Shown here piece after piece: positions 35,922 to 45,464 of a stretch of DNA of 64,000 nt. Below the pieces are notes generated by a model. The model did no database searches, was not told the DNA's origin, and saw only the letters and a list, made by a program, of their open reading frames with translations. The stretch is from positions 2,843,501-2,907,500 of the forward strand of contig NZ_CP035417.1 in assembly GCF_004123675.1 (NCBI RefSeq), in the 5' to 3' direction. Numbering within the stretch: position 1 is the first letter of the stretch; every line of letters begins with the position of its first letter. The translations under genes were made by a program, and so were the position numbers. This stretch comes from Leisingera sp. NJS204 (GTDB lineage Bacteria > Pseudomonadota > Alphaproteobacteria > Rhodobacterales > Rhodobacteraceae).

Positions 35922-36565
35922 CAGCTGGCGCAGAGCGCGGCCTGTTCATCACCTTTGAAGGCATCGACGGGTCCGGGAAATCAACGCAGTGCCGCTTGCT
36001 GGCGGAAACCTTGCGCGACGCAGGCCGCGACGTTGTGCTGACACGGGAGCCGGGCGGCTCTCCCGGCGCCGAGGAAATCCGCCGCCTGGTGCTGGAAGGT
36101 GATCCCGACCGCTGGTCGGCTGAAACTGAACTGCTGTTGTTCATGGCAGCGCGGCGCGACCATCTGGAGCGCACCATTGAGCCTGCTCTGACGGCGGGCA
36201 AGGTGGTGATCTGCGACCGTTTTGCAGACAGCACGCGAATGTATCAGGGGTTGTCCCGTGGTGATTTGCGTGCGGCAGTGGACCAGATGCACAAGCTGAT
36301 GATCACACGCGAGCCGGACCTGACCCTGCTTATCGACATGGACCCGGCCACAGGCCTTGCCCGTGCCAAGGGGCGGCAGGGCAAGGAAGAACGCTTTGAG
36401 GATTTCGGCATCGGGCTGCAGGAGAAGATGCGCGCGGGTTTCCTGGCGCTGGCGCAGGAGTTTTCGGACCGCTTCCGGGTTGTCAATGGCGCCCGCCCGG
36501 TGGAGGCCGTTGCCGCAGATGTGCGCCGGCTGGCGGATGCGGCCTTGGAAGGATCCCGGGTATGA
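35918..36565 (+). CDS. tmk: thymidylate kinase
   Basis: 215 residues. Phosphorylates dTMP to dTDP. P-loop FEGIDGSGKSTQ at residues 11-22, the DR[E/x] region TREPGGSPGAEEIR, DRFADSTRMYQG, and LID region RAKGRQGKEERFE. GTG start, overlapping the carboxypeptidase stop. The tmk-holB-tatD order is widely conserved in alphaproteobacteria. Confidence 0.96.
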   Translation: MTAGAERGLFITFEGIDGSGKSTQCRLLAETLRDAGRDVVLTREPGGSPGAEEIRRLVLEGDPDRWSAETELLLFMAARRDHLERTIEPALTAGKVVICDRFADSTRMYQGLSRGDLRAAVDQMHKLMITREPDLTLLIDMDPATGLARAKGRQGKEERFEDFGIGLQEKMRAGFLALAQEFSDRFRVVNGARPVEAVAADVRRLADAALEGSRV

Positions 36566-37680
36566 GCACCGATGACGACCTGCCGCGCGCAGATCAGGCC
36601 GAAGGCGCCCCGCATCCGCGCGAAACCCAGCAGCTGATCGGACAGGACGCGGCGGAGCAGGATTTTCTGACCGCCTACACCTCCGGCCGGCTGCACCACG
36701 GCTGGCTGCTGACCGGCCCGCAGGGCGTCGGCAAAGCCACGCTGGCCTGGCGGATAGCCCGTTTTCTGCTGGCCACCCCCCCGGCGGAGGAAGGCCTGTT
36801 CGGCGCCCCGCCCCCGCCGCAGACATTGGACATTGATCCCGAACACCCGGTCTCGCACCGCATTCAGGCGCTGGCGGAACCGGGGCTGGCACCGATCACC
36901 CGCTCTTATGACGACAAGGGCAAGTTGCGCAGCCAGATTGTGGTGGACGATATCCGCAAGCTGAACCGTTTCTTCGGCCTGTCGGCGACGGATGGCGGGC
37001 GCCGGGTGGTCATTGTCGATGCCGCCGACGATATGAACATCAGCGCTGCCAACGCGCTGCTGAAGATGCTGGAGGAGCCGCCCGCGCGGACGACCATCCT
37101 GCTGATCTCGCACCAGCCCTCGCGCCTGCTGCCCACCATCCGTTCGCGCTGCCGCACCTTGCGGCTGGGGCCTTTGTCAGCTCCGGATATGGAGGCTGCG
37201 CTGGCGCAATCCGGCGTTGAACTGCCTCAGAATATGGAAAATCTCGCCGCTTTGGCCGGCGGCTCGGTCGGGGCTGCGCTGCGGCTGATCAATCTTGGCG
37301 GACTCAGGATCTATGCCGAGCTGGTGCAGATCCTTGCTTCCATGCCGCAGCTGGACCGCCAGCGCGCCATGGCACTGGCCGAAGCGGCCGCTCAGCGCGG
37401 GGCATCCGCGCGTTTTGAACTGCTGCTCACGCTGACTGAGATGGCGCTGGCCCGGCTCGCGCGTACAGGCGCCACCGGTGCGCCGCCAGCGCCGGAAGCA
37501 GCACCGCAGGAGGCAGCGATGCTGTCGCGGCTGTCGCCTGACACGCGCAAGGCGCGCGCCTGGGCTGACCTCGCAGCAGAAGTGACCGCCCGCGCCCGCC
37601 ATGGGCAGGCGGTGAACCTTGACCCTGCCGCGCTTGTCCTAGATACGGTTTTCAAGATGCAGGAAACCGCGTCGCGCTGA
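36562..37680 (+). CDS. holB: DNA polymerase III subunit delta'
   Basis: 372 residues. Clamp-loader subunit. It has an AAA+ fold with a modified Walker A (TGPQGVGKATLAW), the sensor-type region VVIVDAADDMNISAANALLKMLEEPP and the SRC-like IRSRCRTLRL. Delta' lacks ATPase activity, in line with the altered P-loop. It starts in the tmk stop. TatD follows after 41 bases. Confidence 0.94.
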   Translation: MSTDDDLPRADQAEGAPHPRETQQLIGQDAAEQDFLTAYTSGRLHHGWLLTGPQGVGKATLAWRIARFLLATPPAEEGLFGAPPPPQTLDIDPEHPVSHRIQALAEPGLAPITRSYDDKGKLRSQIVVDDIRKLNRFFGLSATDGGRRVVIVDAADDMNISAANALLKMLEEPPARTTILLISHQPSRLLPTIRSRCRTLRLGPLSAPDMEAALAQSGVELPQNMENLAALAGGSVGAALRLINLGGLRIYAELVQILASMPQLDRQRAMALAEAAAQRGASARFELLLTLTEMALARLARTGATGAPPAPEAAPQEAAMLSRLSPDTRKARAWADLAAEVTARARHGQAVNLDPAALVLDTVFKMQETASR

Positions 37681-37721
37681 GGCCGGAAAGGCCCCGCGGC
37701 ACTTACGGCGGCAGAGGATAG

Positions 37722-38531
37722 ATGACCGAAGCGACCCCCCAGATAACGGACAGCCATTGCCACCTGGACTTCCCCGATTTCGAAGGCCGGCTGGATGAGG
37801 TGATTGCCAGCGCAGCAGAGGCCGGCGTGACCAGGATGGTGACGATTTGCACCAAGATGAAGAATGAACCCGCGGTGCGTGCCATTGCCGATGCGCATGC
37901 GCCGGTGTTCTATGCTGCGGGCACCCACCCGATGAGCGCGGCGGAAGAGCCGATGGTCCCGGTGGATGAACTGGTTGCCCTTGCCAAACACCCCAAATTT
38001 GTCGGCATCGGTGAAACGGGCCTCGATTACCACTACACCGCCGACAGCAAGGACGTGCAGCAGGAGTCTTTGCGCATTCATATCGCGGCCGCCCGCGAAA
38101 CCGGCCTGCCGCTGATCATCCACGCCCGCGCGGCGGATGACGATATGGCCCGCATTCTGGGCGAGGAGATGAAGAACGGCGCATATTCTTGCGTGATGCA
38201 CTGCTTCTCCTCCTCGGCCGGGCTGGCCAGGGCAGCACTGGATCTGGGGTTCTACCTGTCGATGTCCGGCATTGCTGCCTTCCCCAAAAGCCAGGAGCTG
38301 CGCGATATCTTTGCCGCCGCTCCGGTGGAGCGCATTCTGGTTGAGACCGACGCCCCCTATCTGGCACCGCCGCCCTATCGCGGCAAACGCAATGAACCGG
38401 CCTATTCCGCCTTTACCGCCAAGGCGGGCGCGGAGGTTTTCGGCATGGACTACGCCGATTTTGCTGCGCAGACGCAGGCAAATTTCGACCGGCTGTTCTG
38501 GAAGGCTGCCCAGTATGAGGCCGCCGCCTGA
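37722..38531 (+). CDS. TatD-family metal-dependent DNase
   Basis: 269 residues, TIM-barrel metallohydrolase. Metal ligands: SHCHLDF at the N-terminus, GETGLDYHY near residue 92, IIHAR near 128, MHCFSS near 160 and the VETDAPYLAP Asp near 210. Known members are 3'-5' exonucleases or nucleases active in DNA repair. Its stop overlaps the ATG of the following MBL gene by one base. Confidence 0.93.
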   Translation: MTEATPQITDSHCHLDFPDFEGRLDEVIASAAEAGVTRMVTICTKMKNEPAVRAIADAHAPVFYAAGTHPMSAAEEPMVPVDELVALAKHPKFVGIGETGLDYHYTADSKDVQQESLRIHIAAARETGLPLIIHARAADDDMARILGEEMKNGAYSCVMHCFSSSAGLARAALDLGFYLSMSGIAAFPKSQELRDIFAAAPVERILVETDAPYLAPPPYRGKRNEPAYSAFTAKAGAEVFGMDYADFAAQTQANFDRLFWKAAQYEAAA

Positions 38532-39328
38532 TGGCTGAGATGCGGTTCACCATCCTCGGCTCGGGGTCTTCGGGCGGGGTGCCGAGGATCGGCGGCCATT
38601 GGGGCGACTGCGACCCCGAGAACCCGAAGAACCGGCGCCAGCGGTGTTCAATGCTGGTGGAGCGTGTTGATGAGGGCGGCACCACATCCGTTCTGATCGA
38701 CACAACACCAGACATGCGAAGCCAATTGCTGGATGCAGACGTCAGCCGCCTGGATGCGGTGGTTTACACACACTCCCACGCTGACCATCTGCATGGCATC
38801 GACGATCTGCGCATGGTCTATTTCAATATGCGCCAGCGCATCCCTGTCTATGCCGATGGTGCCACTCAGAACGACCTTCTGAACCGCTTCGGCTATGCCT
38901 TTGCGCAGCCGGATGGCTCTCCCTATCCGCCGATCCTGGACCTGAAGACCATTGGCGGGCCGTTCACAATAGACGGCCCCGGCGGCGAAATCACCTTTCG
39001 CCCGTTCGAGGTCAGCCATGGCTCGATCGACGCACTGGGGTTCCGGATCGGCGGGTTGGCCTATTTGCCGGATGTGTCCAGAATTCCCGACGCCGCCCTG
39101 CCAGAGCTGGAGGCGCTGGATACTTGGATCCTGGACGGGCTGCGGCGCACGCCGCATCCTACGCATTTCAGTTATTCCGAAGCGCTGGAGTGGTTCGCGA
39201 AGATGTCCCCCAAACGCGGCATCATAACCAATATGCATATCGACATGGATTACGCCACGGTCGAAGCCGAGACTCCGGACCACATCACGCCGGCCTATGA
39301 CGGCATGGTGATCCGGGTTGAGCTATAG
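38531..39328 (+). CDS. metallo-beta-lactamase-fold hydrolase (PhnP-like)
   Basis: 265 residues. The zinc-binding signature THSHADHLHGIDD is near residue 82, with the start FTILGSGSSGGVPRIGGHWG and GCDCxxC-like WGDCDPENPKNRRQR matching the PhnP/cyclic-phosphodiesterase branch. Later His ligands are in HPTHFSYSEALEW and NMHIDMDY. It probably hydrolyses a cyclic phosphodiester; the substrate is not evident because no phosphonate genes are nearby. It is co-transcribed with the tatD-like gene. Confidence 0.88.
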   Translation: MAEMRFTILGSGSSGGVPRIGGHWGDCDPENPKNRRQRCSMLVERVDEGGTTSVLIDTTPDMRSQLLDADVSRLDAVVYTHSHADHLHGIDDLRMVYFNMRQRIPVYADGATQNDLLNRFGYAFAQPDGSPYPPILDLKTIGGPFTIDGPGGEITFRPFEVSHGSIDALGFRIGGLAYLPDVSRIPDAALPELEALDTWILDGLRRTPHPTHFSYSEALEWFAKMSPKRGIITNMHIDMDYATVEAETPDHITPAYDGMVIRVEL

Positions 39329-39380
39329 CGCAATGCCCAGGTCTGCCGCCGTGCGCCCAGGCCGTTTGGGCAGACCACAG

Positions 39381-39414
39381 ACTTCATCTTTGCAAAAATA
39401 CTCCCGCCGGAGGC
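39381..39414. repeat. Rhodobacteraceae-type extragenic element
   Basis: The minus strand reads GCCTCCGGCGGGAGTATTTTT then GCAAAGATGAAG in continuation. I recall this string as frequent after stop codons in roseobacter genomes. CTCC/GGAG can fold into a short hairpin followed by a T run on the minus strand. One copy is seen in this window. Confidence 0.5.
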
Positions 39415-39481
39415 ATCTGCGGCCAGAAGCCGGACAAGCCCCCCTGAACGGCAGCATCCCTTGCCGTCAAGGAACAGGCTG

Positions 39482-40414
39482 ATGTTTCAAAGCCTGATCG
39501 ACGTCATCCTGCCGGTATTTCTGGTCGTCGGCGCGGGTTACGCCGCCACCGCGCGGGGCGTGCTGACCCAGACACATATCGAAGGCGTGATGAAATTCGC
39601 GCAGGGCTTTGCCATCCCCTGCCTGCTGTTCAAGGCGATGGCGAAGCTGGATCTGTCATCCAGCTTTGACCCGCGGTTGCTGGCGAGCTTTTATACCGGC
39701 GCCTTCACCTGCTTCCTGATTGGCGTGTTCGGCGCGCGGATACTGTTCAAGCGGGAGTGGGAGGACTGCATTGCCATCGGGTTCTGCTGCCTGTTCTCCA
39801 ACTCGGTGCTGTTGGGCCTGCCGATCACTGAACGCGCCTTTGGGCCGGAGAACCTGACTGGCAACTACGCGATCATCGCCTTCCATTCGCCGTTCTGCTA
39901 TGGCGTCGGGATCACCGTGATGGAGATCGTGCGCAATCGCGGCGCGGGCGGGATCAAGACCGTCTCGGCTGTGCTGAACGCAATGTTCCGCAATGTGCTG
40001 ATCCTGGGCATCGCGCTGGGGTTTGCGGTGAACCTTTCAGGGCTGGCCATTCCGATGGTTGTGAGTGAAGCCCTGTCGCTGATCATCCGGGCCGCCCTGC
40101 CCTGCGCGCTGTTTGCCCTTGGCGGCGTGCTGGTGAAATACCGCCCCGAGGGCGATCTGCGGGCAATCCTGTTTGTCTGCTTCACCTCTTTGATGATCCA
40201 TCCGGCGATCGTCTGGCTGCTGGGCTCGGCCTTGGCCTTGCCGCAGGATCTGTTCCGTTCGGGTGTTTTGAACGCGGCAATGGCGACCGGGTTCAACGGT
40301 TACATCTTTGCCAATATGTACGGGCGGGCCAAGCGGGTTGCGGCGTCTTCGGTACTGATTGCCACCGGGGCGAGCATCCTGACCGTGTGGTTCTGGCTTC
40401 TGGTGCTGAGCTGA
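39482..40414 (+). CDS. AEC-family permease (auxin-efflux-carrier type)
   Basis: 310 residues, inner membrane, about ten hydrophobic segments (FQSLIDVILPVFLVVGAGY at the start and ILIATGASILTVWFWLLVLS-type at the end). Family members move dicarboxylates, malonate or similar organic acids. FAIPCLLFKAMAKLDL and GLPITERAFGPENLTGNY match the family pattern. AAGGAACAGG precedes the ATG at 39482. The gene stands alone; the substrate is unknown. Confidence 0.88.
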   Translation: MFQSLIDVILPVFLVVGAGYAATARGVLTQTHIEGVMKFAQGFAIPCLLFKAMAKLDLSSSFDPRLLASFYTGAFTCFLIGVFGARILFKREWEDCIAIGFCCLFSNSVLLGLPITERAFGPENLTGNYAIIAFHSPFCYGVGITVMEIVRNRGAGGIKTVSAVLNAMFRNVLILGIALGFAVNLSGLAIPMVVSEALSLIIRAALPCALFALGGVLVKYRPEGDLRAILFVCFTSLMIHPAIVWLLGSALALPQDLFRSGVLNAAMATGFNGYIFANMYGRAKRVAASSVLIATGASILTVWFWLLVLS

Positions 40415-40437
40415 CAGCCGCAGCGCAGCAGCGTTGC

Positions 40438-40490
40438 GCCCGGCATCAGCCGGGCAGCGCCCGCCGTCACAGTGTCGGCGGGCGCTCGCG
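40438..40490 (+). repeat. extragenic double-hairpin repeat, copy 3
   Basis: GCCCGGC/GCCGGGC hairpin, AGCGCCCG, then a GCCG/CGGC hairpin and GGGCGCTCGCG. Same architecture and shared blocks as the copies at 14416-14469 and 11872-11928. It lies between the convergent AEC permease and racemase genes. Confidence 0.75.
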
Positions 40491-40501
40491 CAGGTGACAG
40501 G

Positions 40502-41236
40502 TCACCAGCGCGGGTCGTCCAATTCCAGCGGGAAGCCTTTGGGCAGCAGGCCGGCCTGGAACCAGTTCACAAAGGTGTGGATAGAGAACACCGGCAGCCC
40601 GGTGGCTTTGCGCACGTCGCGGGCATAGGGCACCATATTGGTGCATTCCAGCACGATGGCGCCAAGATCCGGAATGTCCGCAACCATCGCGCGGGCGGCG
40701 TCGATCATATCCAGCCGGCAGGCTGCAAAGTCTATTTCCAGCGCATCGCCCAGGATATCGCGGGTAAAACAGCGCAGACCGTCAGTGCCGGCAATCGGCG
40801 TGTCCAGCGGCACGCCTGCGGCCTCAAGATGCGCAGGCGTCAGAGTGGCCCTGGAAATCGTCAGGATGCCGCAGCGCTTGCCTGCGGGCAGCAGGGTCTG
40901 CACCATCGGAACCTGCATCAGCGAGGATGTCGCCACCGGCACCCCCAGCGCCTGTTTCACTTCGTCCTGGATCAGCGCCAGAAAGCCGCAGTTGGTGGTA
41001 ATGCCGTCGGCGCCCATGGCGACCAGATCGCGGCCCGCATCCACAAACAGATCAACCAGTTCCTTGGGGTTGCCGCGCACCACGTTTTCGGGATTGGCAC
41101 CGCGCACCACCTTGTAATGCACCGGAAAGTCCCAGGTCATTGCATTGCCCATATCGCCATGGATGCGGGGAAAACGGGTTTCCAGCATCAGGATGCCGAC
41201 CGCTGCGCCAAAAACCGTTTTACCACCGTGTTCCAT
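40502..41236 (-). CDS. aspartate/glutamate racemase-family protein
   Basis: 244 residues. Both cysteines of the two-base racemase mechanism are present, in GITTNCGFLALIQ (near residue 84) and VLECTNMVPYARD (near 200). GIL at the N-terminus and the segment SLMQVPMVQTLLPAGKR fit the Asp/Glu/hydantoin racemase superfamily. AGGGGA lies before the ATG. It is followed upstream (eight bases) by a GntR regulator on the same strand. It probably racemises, or cleaves after racemising, an amino or hydroxy acid used by the neighbouring catabolic genes. Confidence 0.85.
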   Translation of the reverse strand: MEHGGKTVFGAAVGILMLETRFPRIHGDMGNAMTWDFPVHYKVVRGANPENVVRGNPKELVDLFVDAGRDLVAMGADGITTNCGFLALIQDEVKQALGVPVATSSLMQVPMVQTLLPAGKRCGILTISRATLTPAHLEAAGVPLDTPIAGTDGLRCFTRDILGDALEIDFAACRLDMIDAARAMVADIPDLGAIVLECTNMVPYARDVRKATGLPVFSIHTFVNWFQAGLLPKGFPLELDDPRW

Positions 41237-41244
41237 GGGGTCCC

Positions 41245-41937
41245 CTATTCATCCGGCACGTAAAGCTGAGAGAATGCGATGCGGACGGCTTCCGTCGCCT
41301 CTTCGCGGCGTTTTTCGATGTGGCTGCGCATGGCCGCTGTGGCAGCATCAGTATTGCGGGCAGCGATGCCTTCAACAATCTGGCGGTGAGCCGAGATATC
41401 GCCCGGCGCCTTGCCCCCTGCCCGGTCGCGCATGCGCTTGAGGTCAATCAGGCGGATATAGCGGATCCGGCCATTGAGATTGTTGAGGATCCGCTGCAAT
41501 TCGCTGTTGCCCGAAAGTTGCGCCAGGCGGGCGTGAAAGCTTTCATCCATCGCCAGGAGCGCTTCCGGATCCGTCGCGCTTTGATACTCCGGCTCCATCC
41601 GGTTGAGGTAATCCGCCAGCGCCGCGATGTCGTCATCCGATGCGCGGGTGCAGGCGAGCCGGGTCGCCTCGCATTCCACCGCCACCCTGGCCTCGTAGAG
41701 GTCCATGATATAGCTGGGCGTCAGCGGGCGGCAGAAGAATCCGCGGTTGTTCTGAAAGGTCAGGAACCCTTCGGCCACCAGCCGGTTCAGCGCCTCGCGC
41801 AGCGGCGTGCGGCTGGCACCCAGCACCTCGGACAAGGCGCTTTCGTTGATCCGCTGGTCGGGCTTAAAGGCAAAATCCGCTGCCATCCGGCGCAGCGCCT
41901 CATAGACCCTGTCCACATTGCTTTCGCGTTTGGCCAT
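41245..41937 (-). CDS. GntR-family regulator with FCD domain
   Basis: 230 residues. The N-terminal winged helix (NESALSEVLGASRTPLREAL) is followed by an FCD ligand-binding domain with possible metal-site residues (DLYEARVAVECEATRLA, then DESFHARLAQLSGN and GDISAHRQIVEGI). Such regulators respond to small organic acids. It is the first gene of the two-gene minus-strand unit with the racemase, so it probably controls that gene and perhaps the operon beyond the LysR gene. Confidence 0.92.
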   Translation of the reverse strand: MAKRESNVDRVYEALRRMAADFAFKPDQRINESALSEVLGASRTPLREALNRLVAEGFLTFQNNRGFFCRPLTPSYIMDLYEARVAVECEATRLACTRASDDDIAALADYLNRMEPEYQSATDPEALLAMDESFHARLAQLSGNSELQRILNNLNGRIRYIRLIDLKRMRDRAGGKAPGDISAHRQIVEGIAARNTDAATAAMRSHIEKRREEATEAVRIAFSQLYVPDE

Positions 41938-42020
41938 GTTCCCGCCATTCGTTCATTCCGCGGTGCAGACTAGGTGAGCCATCAACCTCGTGCAATATTG
42001 AATTCTGGTTTGCATACAAT

Positions 42021-42935
42021 TTACACGGCCGTCTGGGCACCGCCTGCAGTATATGGCGCCAGTTCCTGCTTCAGAAGCGCCAGGAACTCCTGCCCCACCG
42101 CAGACAGCGGCCGGGACCTGGATGTGATCACCGCCATTTCCATCATGATCCGCGGCCGGAACGGGCGGGAGATAAAGCCGCCGCCGATCTCGAAATCCAG
42201 CACAAAGGGATCAAGGATCGAAACCCCCATGCCTTCCTGCACAAAGCTGAGGAGGTTCTTGAACAAATGCGAATGCACACGGGTTTTCAGCGGAATGCCC
42301 GCCTGCTGAAATACCTCGCGGGTGCGGCGATGGGTCATGTGATCGGGACCCATGACGATGAACGGCACGCCTTCCAACAGTTCAGGCGTCAGCACGTCAT
42401 GTTCAGCCAGCGGACTGTCAGCGGGCATCGCCAGCAGGGTTTCGACGTTGATAGGATGCGCCTCCAGCCCGTCGTGGATCAGGGGCATTTCGCAAACACC
42501 GATTTCGAAAAGACCCGCGATCACCCATTCCTGGATCTTCAGCGAATACTGCGCCTGAAAGGAGATCGACAGGTCCGGCCTTGTACGGGCGAAGCGGGCG
42601 ATCAGCGCGGGCATGAATCCGAAGGACAAGGAGTGCTGCGAGGCGACCTGCAGCTGCCCTGCCTGTTTGTTCTGCAGGTCGGTTACCGCCTGTGCCACAT
42701 GATCAAAACCGCGCACCACGGTATCGACCTCCTGAAACAGGACGCCTGCTTCGGGTGTCGGGATCAGACGGCCTTTGCTGCGCTCGAACAGTTTGAGGCG
42801 GGTCTGGCGTTCAAGCTGGTACAGCAGGTTGGAAATACCGGGCTGCGAGATACCCAGCTGCTCGGCCGCGCCGGTGACGGTGCCGGTTTCGACAATCGCG
42901 TGGAATGCCTGCAACTGGCGGAAGCGGAGGGACAT
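42021..42935 (-). CDS. LysR-family regulator
   Basis: 304 residues. N-terminal LysR helix-turn-helix (FRQLQAFHAIVETGTVTGAA, then EQLGISQPGISNLLYQLE) and a C-terminal effector domain. Start ATG at 42935; an in-frame GTG at 42944 is an alternative but would touch the palindrome at 42945-42959. It is divergent from the enolase-superfamily gene with 102 bases between, the classical arrangement for a LysR activator of an adjacent catabolic operon. Confidence 0.93.
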   Translation of the reverse strand: MSLRFRQLQAFHAIVETGTVTGAAEQLGISQPGISNLLYQLERQTRLKLFERSKGRLIPTPEAGVLFQEVDTVVRGFDHVAQAVTDLQNKQAGQLQVASQHSLSFGFMPALIARFARTRPDLSISFQAQYSLKIQEWVIAGLFEIGVCEMPLIHDGLEAHPINVETLLAMPADSPLAEHDVLTPELLEGVPFIVMGPDHMTHRRTREVFQQAGIPLKTRVHSHLFKNLLSFVQEGMGVSILDPFVLDFEIGGGFISRPFRPRIMMEMAVITSRSRPLSAVGQEFLALLKQELAPYTAGGAQTAV

Positions 42936-42944
42936 CGGCAGCAC

Positions 42945-42959
42945 ATCATTTTTTATGAT
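42945..42959. promoter_or_regulatory. LysR-type T-N11-A palindrome
   Basis: A perfect 15-bp palindrome, ATCAT-N5-ATGAT with a T-only centre. It contains T-N11-A, the consensus for LysR recognition, in the gap between the LysR gene and the enolase-superfamily gene it probably controls. It abuts the LysR start, so autorepression is likely. Confidence 0.65.
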
Positions 42960-43037
42960 ACTCTATTGAATTCTTTGTATTGGTAATGATGAACAAGTCA
43001 AGGCAAGCTTTGCCCAGCTTCTGGGAGGAAGAGCAAA

Positions 43038-44165
43038 GTGCTGGAACAAAAGATTGCCGGGATGGATCTGTGGCATCTCGCGCTGCCGGTGATGTCGCGC
43101 CGCGACCATGGGATCGGCTCTGTCGAGGGCTTTTGCGAGGTTGTGATCCTGCGGCTGCGCAGTGAAGGCGGGGCGGAAGGGTTCGGCGAGGCGTCGACCT
43201 GGTCGGTGTTCACCGGCACGCCGGAAGCGAGCCTGGCAGCACTTGACCGCTACATCCGCCCGCTAGTGGAGGGCCGCCGGGTGGCAGACCGCGCAGCGAT
43301 CATGGAGGATGCTGCCAAGGCCGTCGCCCATTGCACCGAGGCCAAGGCGGCGCTGGAAAGCGCCCTGCTGGACCTGACCGGGCGGATCACCGGTGCGCCG
43401 GTTTGGGCGCTGCTAGGCGGCAAGTGCCGCGATACCATCCCGCTCAGCTGTTCGATTGCCGATCCGGATTTTGACAAGGACATCGAGCTGCTGCACAGGC
43501 TGCGCGCCGACAAGGTGGGGCTGATCAAGCTGAAAACCGGATTCAAGGATCACGCGTTCGACATCATGCGATTGGAACGGATCGCCAAGGATTTCCCGGA
43601 ATTCCGGGTGCGGGTGGATTATAATCAGGGCCTGAGCATTGAAGATGCGCCGAACCAGGTGCGGGATATCGCGCAGTTCAAGCCGGATTTCATCGAGCAG
43701 CCAGTGCGGTTCCATCATTTTGGCATGATGGCCAAATTGCGCGGGATGATCGACGTGCCGCTGCTGGCGGACGAAAGCGTATTCGGCCCCGAGGACATGG
43801 TGCGGGCCGCGCGTGAGGGCATATGCGACGGCGTCTCTGTCAAGATCATGAAATCGGGCGGGCTGACCCGCGGTCAGACGGTGGCGCGGATTGCTGCGGC
43901 AAACGGGCTGTCGGCCTATGGCGGCGACATGTTCGAGGCGGGTCTCGCGCATCTGGCAGGCACCCACATGATTGCAGCGACGCCGGAGATCCGGCTGGGC
44001 TGCGAGTTCTATCAGGCGAGCTATTTCCTGAAGGAAGACATTCTGGAAACGCCTTTCCAGGTGGTGGACGGCCAGGTGGTGGTACCGGACGGGGCTGGAC
44101 TGGGCATCAAACCTGACGTGGGTAAGCTGAACCGCTATGCGGTTTCCAAGAAAGTCTCGGCATGA
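43038..44165 (+). CDS. enolase-superfamily (mandelate racemase/muconate lactonising) enzyme
   Basis: 375 residues, two-domain enolase-superfamily protein. Catalytic elements: KxK (LIKLKTGF, residues about 160-167), metal ligands in [13 protein letters not shown] and ADESV, and a second Lys in [10 protein letters not shown]. KxK with a second Lys indicates the muconate lactonising subgroup, which includes cycloisomerases, dipeptide epimerases and hydroxyproline dehydratase/epimerases. GTG start with GGGAGGAAGAG upstream. It is the first gene of the operon with the DadA-like oxidase and TRAP transporter; an imino or amino acid substrate is my best guess. Confidence 0.85.
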   Translation: MLEQKIAGMDLWHLALPVMSRRDHGIGSVEGFCEVVILRLRSEGGAEGFGEASTWSVFTGTPEASLAALDRYIRPLVEGRRVADRAAIMEDAAKAVAHCTEAKAALESALLDLTGRITGAPVWALLGGKCRDTIPLSCSIADPDFDKDIELLHRLRADKVGLIKLKTGFKDHAFDIMRLERIAKDFPEFRVRVDYNQGLSIEDAPNQVRDIAQFKPDFIEQPVRFHHFGMMAKLRGMIDVPLLADESVFGPEDMVRAAREGICDGVSVKIMKSGGLTRGQTVARIAAANGLSAYGGDMFEAGLAHLAGTHMIAATPEIRLGCEFYQASYFLKEDILETPFQVVDGQVVVPDGAGLGIKPDVGKLNRYAVSKKVSA

Positions 44166-45415
44166 CACGGGAGAAGAAAACTGTTGCCATCATCGGCGCC
44201 GGTATTGTCGGTGTTTCGGCAGCGATTGAGCTGCAACGCGACGGGCATGATGTGATCCTGATCGACGGCAAGGGACCGGGTGAAGGCACCAGTCACGGCA
44301 ATGGCGGCATTCTGGCCTCCTGCTCGATCGTGCCGGTGACGGGTCCGGGGTTGTGGAAAAAAGCGCCGAAGATGCTGCTGGACTCGAACCAGCCCCTGTT
44401 CATGCGCTGGGGATACCTGCCCAGGCTGGCGCCCTGGCTGATGAAATACATGAGCCATGCCAATGCCGAGGACACCAGCCGCATTGCTGCGGCCCTCGCG
44501 CCGGTTGTAGGCGATGCGCTGGCCGATCATCAGGCGCTGGCGGCGGGAACCGCGGCGGAACGGCACTTAAAGCCGTCCGATTACCTGTTCCTCTACAATG
44601 ACCGGGCGCATTTCGCAGAGGACGCCTTTGGCTGGGGTTTGCGCAAGACGCACGGCTTTGACTGGGATGAACTGGAGGGTGCGGATGTCCGGGCTTATGA
44701 TGATATCTATGCGCCGGAACTTGGCTTTGCCGCGCGGCTGAAGGATCACGGGATCATCTCGGATCCCGGCCGGTATGTGAAGGATCTGGCGGCACATGTG
44801 GTGGCCAACGGCGGCCAGTTGATCCAGGCTTTTGTTACTGATGTGGCCCGCGAGAACGGACAAGTGACCGGCGTGCGGGCGGGCGGTGAGACCATTCCCT
44901 GCGATGCCGTTGTTGTTGCCACCGGCGTCTGGTCCAAGCCGCTGGCAGAGAGATTGGGAATTTCCGTACCACTGGAAGCAGAACGCGGCTATCATCTTGA
45001 ATTATGGGAGCCTTCGGCGATGCCAAAGGCGCCTGTGATGGTGGCAGCGGCCAAATGCGTGGTGACCCCGATGGAGGGAAGGATCCGGATTGCGGGCATT
45101 GTGGAATTCGGCGGGCTGGAGGCCGGGCCGTCAAAAGCCCCGCTTGAGCTGTTGCGCAGGAACGCGCGGCGGATCCTGCCCGGTGTCACCTGGAAGCACG
45201 AAGAGGAATGGCTGGGCTACCGCCCGGCGCCGGCAGATTCGATCCCGGTGATCGGCGAAGTGCCGGGCCTGAGAGGCGCCTTTGTCGGCTTTGGCCATCA
45301 TCACATCGGCCTAACCGGCGGGCCAAAGACAGGCCGCCTGCTGGCGCAGATGATTTCGGGCCGCACCCCGAACATGGATATGGGCGCCTATGACCCGGCG
45401 CGCTATGCGATTTGA
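44162..45415 (+). CDS. FAD-dependent D-amino-acid dehydrogenase-like oxidoreductase
   Basis: 417 residues, DadA/DAO family. The N-terminal FAD fingerprint is [20 protein letters not shown], then a [10 protein letters not shown] substrate-domain start and the C-terminal [21 protein letters not shown] typical of DadA-like enzymes. It would oxidise an amino or imino acid to the oxo acid, passing electrons to quinone or oxygen. It overlaps the enolase-superfamily gene by four bases, so the two act in one pathway. A GCCCC/GGGGC hairpin lies just after its stop. Confidence 0.9.
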   Translation: MTREKKTVAIIGAGIVGVSAAIELQRDGHDVILIDGKGPGEGTSHGNGGILASCSIVPVTGPGLWKKAPKMLLDSNQPLFMRWGYLPRLAPWLMKYMSHANAEDTSRIAAALAPVVGDALADHQALAAGTAAERHLKPSDYLFLYNDRAHFAEDAFGWGLRKTHGFDWDELEGADVRAYDDIYAPELGFAARLKDHGIISDPGRYVKDLAAHVVANGGQLIQAFVTDVARENGQVTGVRAGGETIPCDAVVVATGVWSKPLAERLGISVPLEAERGYHLELWEPSAMPKAPVMVAAAKCVVTPMEGRIRIAGIVEFGGLEAGPSKAPLELLRRNARRILPGVTWKHEEEWLGYRPAPADSIPVIGEVPGLRGAFVGFGHHHIGLTGGPKTGRLLAQMISGRTPNMDMGAYDPARYAI

Positions 45416-45464
45416 AACCAACCAGTGCCCCTGAAGGGGCCGAAACTGAAACAGGGAGAAGACC

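Noticed and set aside
38531-39328. phnP as part of a C-P lyase pathway
   Set aside because: PhnP-like motifs are present, but no phosphonate genes are nearby, so a specific gene name is not given.
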